Shown: in pieces, positions 1 to 15,560 of the stretch
How positions within the stretch are numbered: the first letter of the stretch is position 1
How the letters are laid out: every line of letters begins with the position of its first letter
Assembly: GCA_964247055.1 (NCBI GenBank)
Contig: OZ176056.1
Coordinates: forward strand, 682,001-746,000
Reading direction: 5' to 3'
Length of the DNA: 64,000 nt
Origin: Paragordius varius
Lineage: Eukaryota > Nematomorpha
The notes under the pieces: model-generated
The model's database searches: none
Seen by the model: only the letters and a program-made list of their open reading frames with translations
Told to the model about the DNA's origin: nothing
Made by a program: the position numbers and the translations under genes

Positions 1-3000
1 AATTAATTTTTATACATTCTCTTAGTAGGACTACATCAAAATATAGAGATATTTTGACAAATTCTTTCATATCCGATTTTTACAACGATACTTTAAAAAA
101 TAATGTATAAAAGTAGTCGCATCAATACTCAAGTTAAACTTTGTCCTTAAAAATCGGATATTGGTCACCGGTTAACAAAACTATTTTTTATACATTATCT
201 TAGTAGGACTACATCAAAATATAGAGATAGTTTCACAAACTCTTTCATATCCGATTTTTACAGCGATACTTTAAAAAATAATGTATAAAAGTAGTCGCAT
301 CAATACTCAAGTTAAACTTTGTCCTTAAAAATCGGATATTGGTCGCCGGTAAAGAAAATTATTTTTTATACATTCTCTTAGTAGGATTACATCAAAATAT
401 AGAGATAGTTTGACAAACTCTTTCATATCCGATTTTTACAGCGATACTTTAAAAAATAAAATATAAAAGTAGTCGCATCAATACTCAAGTTAAACTTTGT
501 CCGTAAAAATCGGATATTGGTCACCGGTTAACAAAACTATTTTTTATACATTCTCTTAGTAAGACTACATCAAAATATAGAGATAGTTTGACAAACTCTT
601 TCATATCCGATTTTTACAGCGATACTTTAAAAATTAAAGTATAAAACTAGTCGCATCAATACTCAAGTTAAACTTTGTCCTTAAAAATCGGATATTGGTC
701 ACAGGTGAACAAAATTATTTTTTATACATTATCTTAGTAGGACTACATCAAAATATAGAGATAGTTTGACAAACTCTTTCATATCCGATTTTTACAGCGA
801 TACTTTAAAAATTAATGTATAAAACTAGTCGCATCAATACTCAAGTTAAACTTTGTCCTTAAAAATCGGATATTGGTCACAGGTGAACAAAATTATTTTT
901 TATACATCATCTTAGTAGGACTACATCAAAATATAGAGATAGTTTGACAAACTCTTTCATATCCGATTTTTACAACGATACTTTAAAAATTATTTTATAA
1001 AACTAGTCGCATCAATACTCAAGTTGCCCTTAAGAATCGGATATTGGCCGCCGGTAAAGAAAATTATTTTTTATACATTCTCTTAGTAGGACTACATCAA
1101 AATATAGAGATAGTTTGACAAACTCTTTCATATCCGATTTTTACAACGATACTTTAAAAATTAATGTATAAAACTAGCCGCATCATTAGTCAAATTAAAT
1201 TGTCCTTAAAAATCGGATATTGGTCACCGGTTAACAAAACTATTTTTTATACATTCTCTTAGTAGGACTAGATCAAAATATAGAGATAGTTTGACAAACT
1301 CTTTCATATCCGATTTTTACAGCGATACTTTAAAAATTAATGTATAAAACTAGTCGCATCAATACTCAAGTTAAACTTTGTCCTTAAAAATCGGATATTG
1401 GTCACAGGTGAACAAAATTATTTTTTATACATTATCTTAGAGGACTACATCAAAATATAGAGATAGTTTGACAAACTCTTTCATATCCGATTTTTACAGC
1501 GATACTTTAAAAATTAATGTATAAAACTAGTCGCATCAATACTCAACTTAAACTTTGACTTTAAAATCGGATATTGGTCACCGGTGAATAAAATTATTTT
1601 TTATACATTTTCTTAGTAGGACTACATCAAAATATAGAGATAGTTTGACAAACTCTTTCGTATCCGATTTTTACAGCGATACTTTAAAAATTAATGTATA
1701 AAACTAGTCGCATCAATACTCAAGTTAAACTTTGTCCTTAAAAATCGGATATTGATCACAGGTGAACAAAATTATTTTTTATACATTATCTTAGTAGGAC
1801 TACATCAAAATATAGAGATAGTTTGACAAACTCTTTCATATCCGATTTTTACAGCGATACTTTAAAAATTAATGTATAAAACTAGTCGCATCAATACTCA
1901 AGTTAAACTTTGACTTAAAAATCGGATATTGATCACCGGTGAACAAAATTATTTTTTATACATTCTCTTAGTAGGACTACATCAAAATATAGAGATATTT
2001 TGAACTCTTTCATATCCGATTTTTACAACGAGACTTTAAAAATTAATTTATAAAACTAGTCGCATCAATACTCAAGTTAAACTTTGTACTTAAGAATCGG
2101 ATATTGATCGCCGGTAAAGAAAATTATTTTTTATACATTCTCTTAGTAGGACTACATCAAAATATAGAGATAGTTTGACAAACTCTTTCGTATCCGATTT
2201 TTACAACGATACTTTAAAAATTAATGTATAAAACTAGCCGCATCATTAGTCAAATTAAATTGTCCTTAAAAATCGGATATTGGTCACAGGTGAACAAAAT
2301 TATTTTTTATACATTATCTTAGTAGGACTACATCAAAATATAGAGATAGTTTGACAAACTCTTTCATATCCGATTTTTACAGCGATACTTTAAAAAATAA
2401 AATATAAAAGTAGTCGCATCAATACTCAAGTTAAACTTTGTCCGTAAAAATCGGATATTGGTCACCGGTTAACAAAACTATTTTTTATACATTCTCTTAG
2501 TAAGACTACATCAAAATATAGAGATAGTTTGACAAACTCTTTCATATCCGATTTTTACAGCGATACTTTAAAAATTAATGTATAAAACTAGTCGCATCAA
2601 TACTCAAGTTAAACTTTGTCCTTAAAAATCGGATATTGATCACAGGTGAACAAAATTATTTTTTATACATTATCTTAGTAGTCTACATCAAAATATAGAG
2701 ATAGTTTGACAAACTCTTTCATATCCGATTTTTACAGCGATACTTTAAAAATTAATTTATAAAACTAGTCGCATCAATACTCAAGTTAAACTTTGCCCTT
2801 AAGAATCGGATATTGGCCGCCGGTAAAGAAAATTATTTTTTATACATTCTCTTAGTAGGACTACATCAAAATATAGAGATAGTTTGACAAACTCTTTCAT
2901 ATCCGATTTTTACAACGATACTTTAAAAATTAATGTATAAAACTAGCCGCATCATTAGTCAAATTAAATTGTCCTTAAAAATCGGATATTGGTCACCGGT

Positions 3001-6000
3001 TAACAAAACTATTTTTTATACATTCTCTTAGTAGGACTAGATCAAAATATAGATATAGTTTGACAAACTCTATCATATCCGATTTTTACAGCGATACTTT
3101 AAAAATTAATGTATAAAACTAGTCGCATCAATACTCAAGTTAAACTTTGTCCTTAAAAATCGGATATTGGTCACAGGTGAACAAAATTATTTTTTATACA
3201 TTATCTTAGTAGGACTACATCAAAATATAGAGATAGTTTGACAAACTCTTTCGTATCCGATTTTTACAACGATACTTTAAAAATTAATGTATAAAACTAG
3301 CCGCATCATTAGTCAAATTAAATTGTCCTTATAAATCGGATATTGGTCACCGGTTAACAAAACTATTTTTTATACATTCTCTTAGTAGGACTAGATCAAA
3401 ATATAGAGATAGTTTGACAAACTCTATCATATCCGATTTTTACAGCGATACTTTAAAAATTAATGTATAAAACTAGTCGTATCAATACTCAAGTTAAACT
3501 TTGTCCTTAAAAATCGGATATTGGTCACAGGTGAACAAAATTATTTTTTATACATTATCTTAGTAGGACTACATCAAAATATAGAGATAGTTTGACAAAC
3601 TCTTTCGTATCCGATTTTTACAACGATACTTTAAAAATTAATGTATAAAACTAGCCGCATCATTAGTCAAATTAAATTGTCCTTATAAATCGGATATTGG
3701 TCACCGGTTAACAAAACTATTTTTTATACATTCTCTTAGTAGGACTAGATCAAAATATAGAGATAGTTTGACAAACTCTTTCATATCCGATTTTTACAGC
3801 GATACTTTAAAAATTAATGTATAAAACTAGTCGCATCAATACTCAAGTTAAACTTTGACCAAAAAATCGGATATTGGTCACCGGTGAACAAAATTATTTT
3901 TTATACATTCTCTTACTAGGACTACATCAAAATATAGAGATATTTTGAACTCTTTCATATCCGATTTTTACAACGATACTTTAAAAATTAATTTATAAAA
4001 CTAGTCGCATCAATACTCAAGTTAAACTTTGTACTTAAGAATCGGATATTGGTCGCCGGTAAAGAAAATTATTTTTATACATTCTCTTAGTAGGACTACA
4101 TCAAAATATAGAGATAGTTTGACAAACTCTTTCGTATCCGATTTTTACAACGATACTTTAAAAATTAATGTATAAAACTAGCCGCATCATTAGTCAAATT
4201 AAATTGTCCTTATAAATCTGATATTGGTCACCGGTGAACAAAATTAATTTTTATATATTCTCTTAGTAGGACTACATTAAAATATAGAGATAGTTTGACA
4301 AATTCTTTCATATCCGATTTTTACAGCGATACTTTAAAAATTAATGTATAAAACTAGTCGCATCAATACTCAAGTTAAACTTTGTCCTTAAAAATCGGAT
4401 ATTGGTCACAGGTGAACAAAATTATTTTTTATACATTATCTTAGTAGGACTACATCAAAATATAGAGATAGTTTGACAAACTCTTTCATATCCGATTTTT
4501 ACAGCGATACTTTAAAAAATAAAATATAAAAGTAGTCGCATCAATACTCAAGTTAAACTTTGTCCGTAAAAATCGGATATTGGTCACCGGTTAACAAAAC
4601 TATTTTTTATACATTCTCTTAGTAAGACTACATCAAAATATAGAGATAGTTTGACAAACTCTTTCATATCCGATTTTTACAGCGATACTTTAAAAATTAA
4701 TGTATAAAACTAGTCGCATCAATACTCAAGTTAAACTTTGTCCTTAAAAATCGGATATTGGTCACAGGTGAACAAAATTATTTTTTATACATTATCTTAG
4801 TAGGACTACATCAAAATATAGAGATAGTTTGACAAACTCTTTCATATCCGATTTTTACAACGATACTTTAAAAATTAATTTATAAAAATAGTCGCATCAA
4901 TACTCAAGTTAAACTTTGCCCTTAAGAATCGGATATTGGCCGCCGGTAAAGAAAATTATTTTTTATACATTCTCTTAGTAGGACTACATCAAAATATAGA
5001 GATAGTTTGACAAACTCTTTCATATCCGATTTTTACAACGATACTTTAAAAAATAATGTATAAAACTAGCCGCATCATTAGTCAAATTAAATTGTCCTTA
5101 TAAATCTGATATTGGTCACCGGTGAACAAAATTAATCTTTATACATTCTCTTAATAGGACTACATCATAATATAGAGATATTTTGACAAATTCTTTCATA
5201 TCCGATTTTTACAACGATACTTTAAAAATTAATGTATAAAAGTAGTCGCATCAATACTCAAGTTAAACTTTGTCCTTAAAAATCGGATATTGGTCACCGG
5301 TTAACAAAACTATTTTTTAAACATTCTCTTAGTAGGACTAGATCAAAATATAGAGATAGTTTGACAAACTCTTTCATATCCGATTTTTACAGCGATACTT
5401 TAAAAATTAATGTATAAAACTAGTCGCATGAATACTCAAGTTAAACTTTGTCCTTAAAAATCGGATATTGGTCACAGGTGAACAAAATTATTTTTTCTAC
5501 ATTATCTTAGTAGGACTACATCAAAATATAGAGATAGTTTGACAAACTCTTTCATATCCGATTTTTACAGCGATACTTTAAAAAATAAGGTATAAAAGTA
5601 GTCGCATCAATACTCAAGTTAAACTTTGTCCTTAAATATCGGATATTGGTCGCCGGTAAAGAAAATTATTTTTTATACATTCTCTTAGTAGGACTACATC
5701 AAAGTATAAAGATAGTTTGATAAACTCTTTCATATCCGATTTTTACAACGATAATTTAAAAATTAATGTATAAAACTAGTCGCATCAATACTCAAGTTAA
5801 ACTTTGACTTAAAAATCGGATATTGGTCACCGGTGAACAAAATTATTTTTTATACATTCTCTTAGTAGGACTACATCAAAATATAGAGATAGTTTGACAA
5901 ACTCTTTCATATCCGATTTTTACAACGATACTTTAAAAATTAATGTATAAAACTAGTCGCATCAATACTCAAGTTAAACTTTGTCCTTAAAAATCGGATA

Positions 6001-7900
6001 TTGGTCACAGGTAAACAAAATTATTTTTTATACATTCTCTTAGTAGGACTACATCAAAATATAGAGATAGTTTGACAAACTCTTTCATATCCGATTTTTA
6101 CAACGATACTTTAAAAATTAATAAAACTAGTCGCATCAATAGTCAAGTTAAACTTTGTCCTTAAAAATCAGATATTGGTCACCGGTGAAAAATTATTTTT
6201 TATACATTTTCTTAGTAGGACTACATCAAAATATAGAGATAGTTTGACAAACTATTTCATATCCGATTTTTACAACGATACCTTAAAAATTAATGTATAA
6301 AACTAGTCGCATCAATACTCAATTTAAACTTTGTCCTTAAAAATCGGATATTGGTCGCCGGTAAAGAAAATTATTTAATATACATTCTCTTAGTAAGACT
6401 ACATCAAAATATAGAGATAGTTTGACAAACTCTTTCATAATTTTTACAACGAATTTTTAAAAATTAATAAAACTAGTCGCATCAATAGTCAAGTTAAACT
6501 TTGTCCTTAAAAATCGGATATTGGTCGCCGGTAAAGAAAATTATTTTTTATACATTCTCTTAGTAGGACTACATCAAAATATAGAGATAGTTTGACAAAC
6601 TCTTTCATATCCGATTTTTACAGCGATACTTTAAAAAATAAAATATAAAAGTAGTCGCATCAATACTCAAGTTAAACTTTGTCCGTAAAAATCGGATATT
6701 GGTCACCGGTTAACAAAACTATTTTTTATACATTCTCTTAGTAAGACTACATCAAAATATAGAGATAGTTTGACAAACTCTTTCATATCCGATTTTTACA
6801 GCGATACTTTAAAAATTAAAGTATAAAACTAGTCGCATCAATACTCAAGTTAAACTTTGTCCTTAAAAATCGGATATTGGTCACAGGTGAACAAAATTAT
6901 TTTTTATACATTATCTTAGTAGGACTACATCAAAATATAGAGATAGTTTGACAAACTCTTTCATATCCGATTTTTACAGCGATACTTTAAAAATTAATGT
7001 ATAAAACTAGTCGCATCAATACTCAAGTTAAACTTTGTCCTTAAAAATCGAATATTGGTCACAGGTGAACAAAATTATTTTTTATACATTCTCTTACTAG
7101 GACTACATCAAAATATAGAGATATTTTGAACTCTTTCATATCCGATTTTTACAACGATACTTAAAAAATTAATTTATAAAACTAGTCGCATCAATACTCA
7201 AGTTAAACTTTGTACTTAAGAATCGGATATTGGTCGCCGGTAAAGAAAATTATTTTTTATACATTCTCTTAGTAGGACTACATCAAAATATAGAGATAGT
7301 TTGACAAACTCTTTCGTATCCAATTTTTACAACGATACTTTAAAAATTAATGTATAAAACTAGCCGCATCATTAGTCAAATTAAATTGTCCTTATAAATC
7401 TGATATTGGTCACCGGTGAACAAAATTAATTTTTATACATTCTCTTAGTAGGACTACATTAAAATATAGAGATATTTTGACAAATTCTTTCATATCCGAT
7501 TTTTACAGCGATACTTTAAAAATTAATGTATAAAACTAGTCGCATCAATACTCAAGTTAAACTTTGTCCTTAAAAATCGGATATTGGTCACAGGTGAACA
7601 AAATTATTTTTTATACATTATCTTAGTAGGACTACATCAAAATATAGAGATAGTTTGACAAACTCTTTCATATCCGATTTTTACAGCGATACTTTAAAAA
7701 ATAAAATATAAAAGTAGTCGCATCAATACTCAAGTTAAACTTTGTCCGTAAAAATCGGATATTGGTCACCGGTTAACAAAACTATTTTTTATACATTCTC
7801 TTAGTAAGACTACATCAAAATATAGAGATAGTTTGACAAACTCTTTCATATCCGATTTTTACAGCGATACTTTAAAAATTAATGTATAAAACTAGTCGCA
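1..7900 (+). repeat. Satellite sub-domain with 11-12-monomer higher-order period
   Basis: A rare monomer variant in which the usual GTCCTTAAAAATC reads GTCCGTAAAAATC recurs with CCGT at 501, 2442, 4564, 6683 and 7745. The steps are 1941, 2122, 2119 and 1062 bp, or 11, 12, 12 and 6 monomers. The same monomers also share AAAATATAAAAGTAGTC upstream, so whole blocks were copied and not single sites. Two later occurrences, at 13939 and 14650, lie in the next domain. Confidence 0.75.
11..188 (+). repeat. Reference satellite monomer (178 bp) with internal dyad
   Basis: This is the first complete unit, given as a reference. ATATCCGATTTTTA at 69-82 is the exact reverse complement of TAAAAATCGGATAT at 148-161, with a 65-bp spacer between the arms. 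Nearby, AGTTTGACAAACT is a 13-bp odd palindrome in most monomers (this one reads ATTTTGACAAATT, also symmetric). TCACCGGTGA, a perfect 10-bp palindrome, closes many monomers, while others carry GTTAAC at the same place. Such symmetry could serve a DNA-binding protein or allow cruciform formation. Neither can be decided from sequence alone. Confidence 0.9.
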
Positions 7901-7979
7901 TCAATACTCAAGTTAAACTTTGTCCTTAAAAATCGGATATTGGTCACAGGTGAACAAAATTATTTTTTATACATTATCT

Positions 7980-10900
7980 TAGTAGGACTACATCAAAATA
8001 TAGAGATAGTTTGACAAACTCTTTCATATCCGATTTTTCAGCGATACTTTAAAAATTAATGTATAAAACTAGTCGCATCAATACTCAAGTAAAACTTTGT
8101 CCTTAAAAATCGGATATTGGTCACAGGTGAACAAAATTATTTTTTATACATTATCTTAGTAGGACTACATCAAAATATAGAGATAGTTTGACAAACTCTT
8201 TCATATCCGATTTTTACAGCGATACTTTAAAAATTAATGTATAAAACTAGTCGCATCAATACTCAAGTTAAACTTTAAGTTTAAAATCGGATATTGGTCA
8301 CCGGTGAACAAAATTATTTTTTATACATTCTCTTAGAAGGACTACATCAAAATATAGAGATATTTTGACAAATTCTTTCATATCCGATTTTTAAAACGAT
8401 ACTTAAAAAATTAATGTATTAAACTAGTCGCATCAATACTCAATTTAAACTTTGTCCTTAAAAATCGGATATTGGTCGCCGGTAAAGAAAATTATTTTTT
8501 ATACATTCTCTTAGTAGGACTACATCAATATATAGAGATAGTTTGACAAACTCTTTCATATCCGATTTTTACAACGATACTTTAAAAATTAATGTATAAA
8601 ACTAGCCGCATCATTAGTCAAATTAAATTGTCCTTATAAATATGATATTGGTCACCGGTGAACAAAATTAATTTTTATACATTCTCTTAGTAGGATTACA
8701 TCATAATATAGAGATATTTTGACAAATTCTTTCATATCCGATTTTTGCAACGATACTTTAAAAAATAATGTATCAAAGTAGTCGCATCAATACTCAAGTT
8801 AAACTTTGTCCTTAAAAATCGGATATTGGTCACCGGTTAACAAAACTATTTTTTATACATTCTCTTAGTAGGACTAGATCAAAATATAGAGATAGTTTGA
8901 CAAACTCTTTCATATCCGATTTTTACAGCGATACTTTAAAAATTAATGTATAAAACTAGTCGCATCAATACTCAAGTTAAACTTTGTCCTTAAAAATCGG
9001 ATATTGGTCACAGGTGAACAAAATTATTTTTTATACATTATCTTAGTAGGACTACATCAAAATATAGAGATAGTTTGACAAACTCTTTCATATCCGATTT
9101 TTACAGCGATACTTTAAAAATTAATGTATAAAACTAGTCGCATCAATACTCAAGTTAAACTTTAACTTTAAAATCGGATATTGGTCACCGGTGAACAAAA
9201 TTATTTTTTATACATTCTCTTAGTAGGACTACATCAAAATATAGTGATATTTTGACAAATTCTTTCATATCCGATTTTTAAAACGATACTTAAAAAATTA
9301 ATGTATTAAACTAGTCACATCAATACTCAATTTAAACTTTGTCCTTAAAAATCGGATATTGGTCGCCGGTAAAGAAAATTATTTTTTATACATTCTCTTA
9401 GTAGGACTACATCAATATATAGAGATAGTTTGACAAACTCTTTTATATCCGATTTTTACAGCGATACTTTAAAAATGAATGTATAAAACTAGTCGCATCA
9501 ATACTCAAGTTAAACTTTGTCCTTAAAAATCGGATATTGGTCACAAGTGAACAAAATTATTTTTTATACATTATCTTTGTAGGACTACATCAAAATATAG
9601 AGATAGTTTGACAAACTCTTTCATATCCGATTTTTACAACGATACTTTAAAAATTAATTTATAAAACTAGTCGCATCAATACTCAAGTTAAACTTTGACT
9701 TAAAAATCGGATATTGGTCACCGGTGAACAAAATTATTTTTTATACATTCTCTTAGTAGGACTACATCAAAATATAGAGATATTTTGAACTCTTTCATAT
9801 CCGATTTTTACAACGATACTTTAAAAATTAATTTATAAAACTAGTCGCATCAATACTCAAGTTAAACTTTGTACTTAAGAATCGGATATTGGTCGCCTGT
9901 AAAGAAAATTATTTTTTATACATTCTCTTAGTAGGACTACATCAAAATATAGAGATAGTTTGACAAACTCTTTCATATCCGATTTTTGCAACGATACTTT
10001 AAAAAATAATGTATCAAAGTAGTCGCATCAATACTCAAGTTAAACTTTGTCCTTAAAAATCGGATATTGGTCACCGGTTAACAAAACTATTTTTTATACA
10101 TTCTCTTAGTAGGACTAGATCAAAATATAGAGATAGTTTGACAAACTCTTTCATATCCGATTTTTACAGCGATACTTTAAAAATTAATGTATAAAACTAG
10201 TCGCATCAATACTCAAGTTAAACTTTGTCCTTAAAAATCGGATATTGGTCACAGGTGAACAAAATTATTTTTTATACATTATCTTAGTAGGACTACATCA
10301 AAATATAGAGATAGTTTGACAAACTCTTTCATATCCGATTTTTACAGCGATACTTTAAAAATGAATGTATAAAACTAGTCGCATCAATACTCAAGTTAAA
10401 CTTTGTCCTTAAAAATCGGATATTGGTCACAAGTGAACAAAATTATTTTTTATACATTATCTTTGTAGGACTACATCAAAATATAGAGATAGTTTGACAA
10501 ACTCTTTCATATCCGATTTTTACAACGATACTTTAAAAATTAATTTATAAAACTAGTCGCATCAATACTCAAGTTAAACTTTGACTTAAAAATCGGATAT
10601 TGGTCACCGGTGAACAAAATTATTTTTTATACATTCTCTTAGTAGGACTACATCAAAATATAGAGATATTTTGAACTCTTTCATATCCGATTTTTACAAC
10701 GATACTTTAAAAATTAATTTATAAAACTAGTCGCATCAATACTCAAGTTAAACTTTGTACTTAAGAATCGGATATTGGTCGCCTGTAAAGAAAATTATTT
10801 TTTATACATTCTCTTAGTAGGACTACATCAAAATATAGAGATAGTTTGACAAACTCTTTCGTATCCGATTTTTACAACGATACTTTAAAAATTAATGTAT

Positions 10901-13900
10901 AAAACTAGCCGCATCATTAGTCAAATTAAATTGTCCTTATAAATCTGATATTGGTCACCGGTGAACAAAATTAATTTTTATACATTCTCTTAGTAGGACT
11001 ACATCAAAATATAGAGATAGTTTGACAAACTCTTTCATATCCGATTTTTACAGCGATACTTTAAAAATTAATGTATAAAACTAGTCGCATCAATACTCAA
11101 GTTAAACTTTAACTTTAAAATCGGATATTGGTCACCGGTGAACAAAATTATTTTTTATACATTATCTTAGTAGGACTACATTAAAATATAGAGATATTTT
11201 GACAAATTCTTTCATATCCGATTTTTACAGCGATACTTTAAAAATTAATGTATAAAACTAGTCGCAATACTCAAGTTAAACTTTGTCCTTAAAAATCGGA
11301 TATTGGTCACAGGTGAACAAAATTATTTTTTATACATTATCTTAGTAGGACTACATCAAAATATAGAGATAGTTTGACAAACTCTTTCATATCCGATTTT
11401 TCAGCGATACTTTAAAAATTAATGTATAAAACTAGTCGCATCAATACTCAAGTAAAACTTTGTCCTTAAAAATCGGATATTGGTCACAGGTGAACAAAAT
11501 TATTTTTTATACATTATCTTAGTAGGACTACATCAAAATATAGAGATAGTTTGACAAACTCTTTCATATCCGATTTTTACAGCGATACTTTAAAAATTAA
11601 TGTATAAAACTAGTCGCATCAATACTCAAGTTAAACTTTAACTTTAAAATCGGATATTGGTCACCGGTGAACAAAATTATTTTTTATACATTCTCTTAGA
11701 AGGACTACATCAAAATATAGAGATATTTTGACAAATTCTTTCATATCCGATTTTTAAAACGATACTTAAAAAATTAATGTATTAAACTAGTCGCATCAAT
11801 ACTCAATTTAAACTTTGTCCTTAAAAATCGGATATTGGTCGCCGGTAAAGAAAATTATTTTTTATACATTCTCTTAGTAGGACTACATCAATATATAGAG
11901 ATAGTTTGACAAACTCTTTCATATCCGATTTTTACAACGATACTTTAAAAATTAATGTATAAAACTAGCCGCATCATTAGTCAAATTAAATTGTCCTTAT
12001 AAATATGATATTGGTCACCGGTGAACAAAATTAATTTTTATACATTCTCTTAGTAGGATTACATCATAATATAGAGATATTTTGACAAATTCTTTCATAT
12101 CCGATTTTTGCAACGATACTTTAAAAAATAATGTATCAAAGTAGTCGCATCAATACTCAAGTTAAACTTTGTCCTTAAAAATCGGATATTGGTCACCGGT
12201 TAACAAAACTATTTTTTATACATTCTCTTAGTAGGACTAGATCAAAATATAGAGATAGTTTGACAAACTCTTTCATATCCGATTTTTACAGCGATACTTT
12301 AAAAATTAATGTATAAAACTAGTCGCATCAATACTCAAGTTAAACTTTGTCCTTAAAAATCGGATATTGGTCACAGGTGAACAAAATTATTTTTTATACA
12401 TTATCTTAGTAGGACTACATCAAAATATAGAGATAGTTTGACAAACTCTTTCATATCCGATTTTTACAGCGATACTTTAAAAATTAATGTATAAAACTAG
12501 TCGCATCAATACTCAAGTTAAAGTTTAACTTTAAAATCGGATATTGGTCACCGGTGAACAAAATTATTTTTTATACATTCTCTTAGTAGGACTACATCAA
12601 AATATAGTGATATTTTGACAAATTCTTTCATATCCGATTTTTAAAACGATACTTAAAAAATTAATGTATTAAACTAGTCACATCAATACTCAATTTAAAC
12701 TTTGTCCTTAAAAATCGGATATTGGTCGCCGGTAAAGAAAATTATTTTTTATACATTCTCTTAGTAGGACTACATCAATATATAGAGATAGTTTGACAAA
12801 CTCTTTTATATCCGATTTTTACAGCGATACTTTAAAAATGAATGTATAAAACTAGTCGCATCAATACTCAAGTTAAACTTTGTCCTTAAAAATCGGATAT
12901 TGGTCACAAGTGAACAAAATTATTTTTTATACATTATCTTTGTAGGACTACATCAAAATATAGAGATAGTTTGACAAACTCTTTCATATCCGATTTTTAC
13001 AACGATACTTTAAAAATTAATTTATAAAACTAGTCGCATCAATACTCAAGTTAAACTTTGACTTAAAAATCGGATATTGGTCACCGGTGAACAAAATTAT
13101 TTTTTATACATTCTCTTAGTAGGACTACATCAAAATATAGAGATATTTTGAACTCTTTCATATCCGATTTTTACAACGATACTTTAAAAATTAATTTATA
13201 AAACTAGTCGCATCAATACTCAAGTTAAACTTTGTACTTAAGAATCGGATATTGGTCGCCTGTAAAGAAAATTATTTTTTATACATTCTCTTAGTAGGAC
13301 TACATCAAAATATAGAGATAGTTTGACAAACTCTTTCGTATCCGATTTTTACAACGATACTTTAAAAATTAATGTATAAAACTAGCCGCATCATTAGTCA
13401 AATTAAATTGTCCTTATAAATCTGATATTGGTCACCGGTGAACAAAATTAATTTTTATACATTCTCTTAGTAGGACTACATCAAAATATAGAGATAGTTT
13501 GACAAACTCTTTCATATCCGATTTTTACAGCGATACTTTAAAAATTAATGTATAAAACTAGTCGCATCAATACTCAAGTTAAACTTTAACTTTAAAATCG
13601 GATATTGGTCACCGGTGAACAAAATTATTTTTTATACATTATCTTAGTAGGACTACATTAAAATATAGAGATATTTTGACAAATTCTTTCATATCCGATT
13701 TTTACAGCGATACTTTAAAAATTAATGTATAAAACTAGTCGCAATACTCAAGTTAAACTTTGTCCTTAAAAATCGGATATTGGTCACAGGTGAACAAAAT
13801 TATTTTTTATACATTATCTTAGTAGGACTACATCAAAATATAGAGATATGACAAACTCTTTCATATCCGATTTTTACAGCGATACTTTAAAAAATAAAAT

Positions 13901-15560
13901 ATAAAAGTAGTCGCATCAATACTCAAGTTAAACTTTGTCCGTAAAAATCGGATATTGGTCACCGGTGAACAAAATTATTTTTTATACATTATCTTAGTAG
14001 GACTACATTAAAATATAGAGATATTTTGACAAATTCTTTCATATCCGATTTTTACAGCGATACTTTAAAAATTAATGTATAAAACTAGTCGCATCAATAC
14101 TCAAGTTAAACTTTGTCCTTAAAAATCGGATATTGGTCACAGGTGAACAAAATTATTTTTTATACATTATCTTAGTAGGACTACATCAAAATATAGAGAT
14201 AGTTTGACAAACTCTTTCATATCCGATTTTTACAGCGATACTTTAAAAATTAATGTATAAAACTAGTCGCATCAATACTCAAGTAAAACTTTGTCCTTAA
14301 AAATCGGATATTGGTCACAGGTGAACAAAATTATTTTTTATACATTATCTTAGTAGGACTACATCAAAATATAGAGATAGTTTGACAAACTCTTTCATAT
14401 CCGATTTTTACAGCGATACTTTAAAAATTAATGTATAAAACTAGTCGCATCAATACTCAAGTTAAACTTTAACTTTAAAATCGGATATTGGTCACAGGTG
14501 AACAAAATTATTTTTAATACATTCTCTTAGTAGGACTACATCAAAATATAGAGATATTTTGACAAATTCTTTCATATCCGATTTTTACAGCGATACTTTA
14601 AAAAATAAAATATAAAAGTAGTCGCATCAATACTCAAGTTAAACTTTGTCCGTAAAAATCGGATATTGGACACCGGTTAACAAAACTATTTTTTATACAT
14701 TCTCTTAGTAAGACTACATCAAAATATAGAGATAGTTTGACAAACTCTTTCATATCCGATTTTTACAGCGATACTTTAAAAATTAATGTATAAAACTAGT
14801 CGCATCAATACTCAAGTTAAACTTTAACTTTAAAATCGGATATTGGTCACAGGTGAACAAAATTATTTTTTATACATTCTCTTAGTAGGACTACATCAAA
14901 ATATAGAGATATTTTGACAAATTCTTTCATATCCGATTTTTAAAACGATACTTAAAAAATTAATGTATTAAACTAGTCGCATCAATACTCAATTTAAACT
15001 TTTTCCTTAAAAATCGGATATTGGTCGCCGGTAAAGAAAATTATTTTTTATACATTCTCTTAGTAGGACTATACAAAATATAGAGATAGTTTGACAAACT
15101 CTTTCATATCCGATTTTTACAACGATACTTTAAAAATTAATGTATAAAACTAGCCGCATCATTAGTCAAATTAAATTGTCCTTATAAATATGATATTGGT
15201 CACCGGTGAACAAAATTAATTTTTTTACATTCTCTTAGTAGGACTAGATCAAAATATAGAGATAGTTTGACAAACTCTTTCATATCCGATTTTTCAGCGA
15301 TACTTTAAAAATTAATGTATAAAACTAGTCGCATCAATACTCAAGTAAAACTTTGTCCTTATAAATCGGATATTGGTCACAGGTGAACAAAATTATTTTT
15401 TATACATTATCTTAGTAGGACTACATCAAAATATAGAGATAGTTTGACAAACTCTTTCATATCCGATTTTTACAGCGATACTTTAAAAATTAATGTATAA
15501 AACTAGTCGCATCAATACTCAAGTTAAACTTTAACTTTAAAATCGGATATTGGTCACCGG
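7980..15560 (+). repeat. Satellite sub-domain with 19-monomer (3.36 kb) higher-order period
   Basis: The variant GGATTACATCATAATATAG occurs at 8693 and 12056, 3363 bp apart (19 monomers). A one-base deletion giving GATTTTTCAGCG recurs near 8035 and 11396 at about the same spacing. Long blocks around 8380-9900 and 11740-13260 match almost base for base. Boundaries are approximate because the blocks grade into the neighbouring domains. Confidence 0.7.

Noticed and set aside
148-161. Satellite inverted repeat as a conserved RNA hairpin
   Set aside because: Variant monomers change both arms without restoring pairing, and the 65-bp spacer makes a compact hairpin unlikely.
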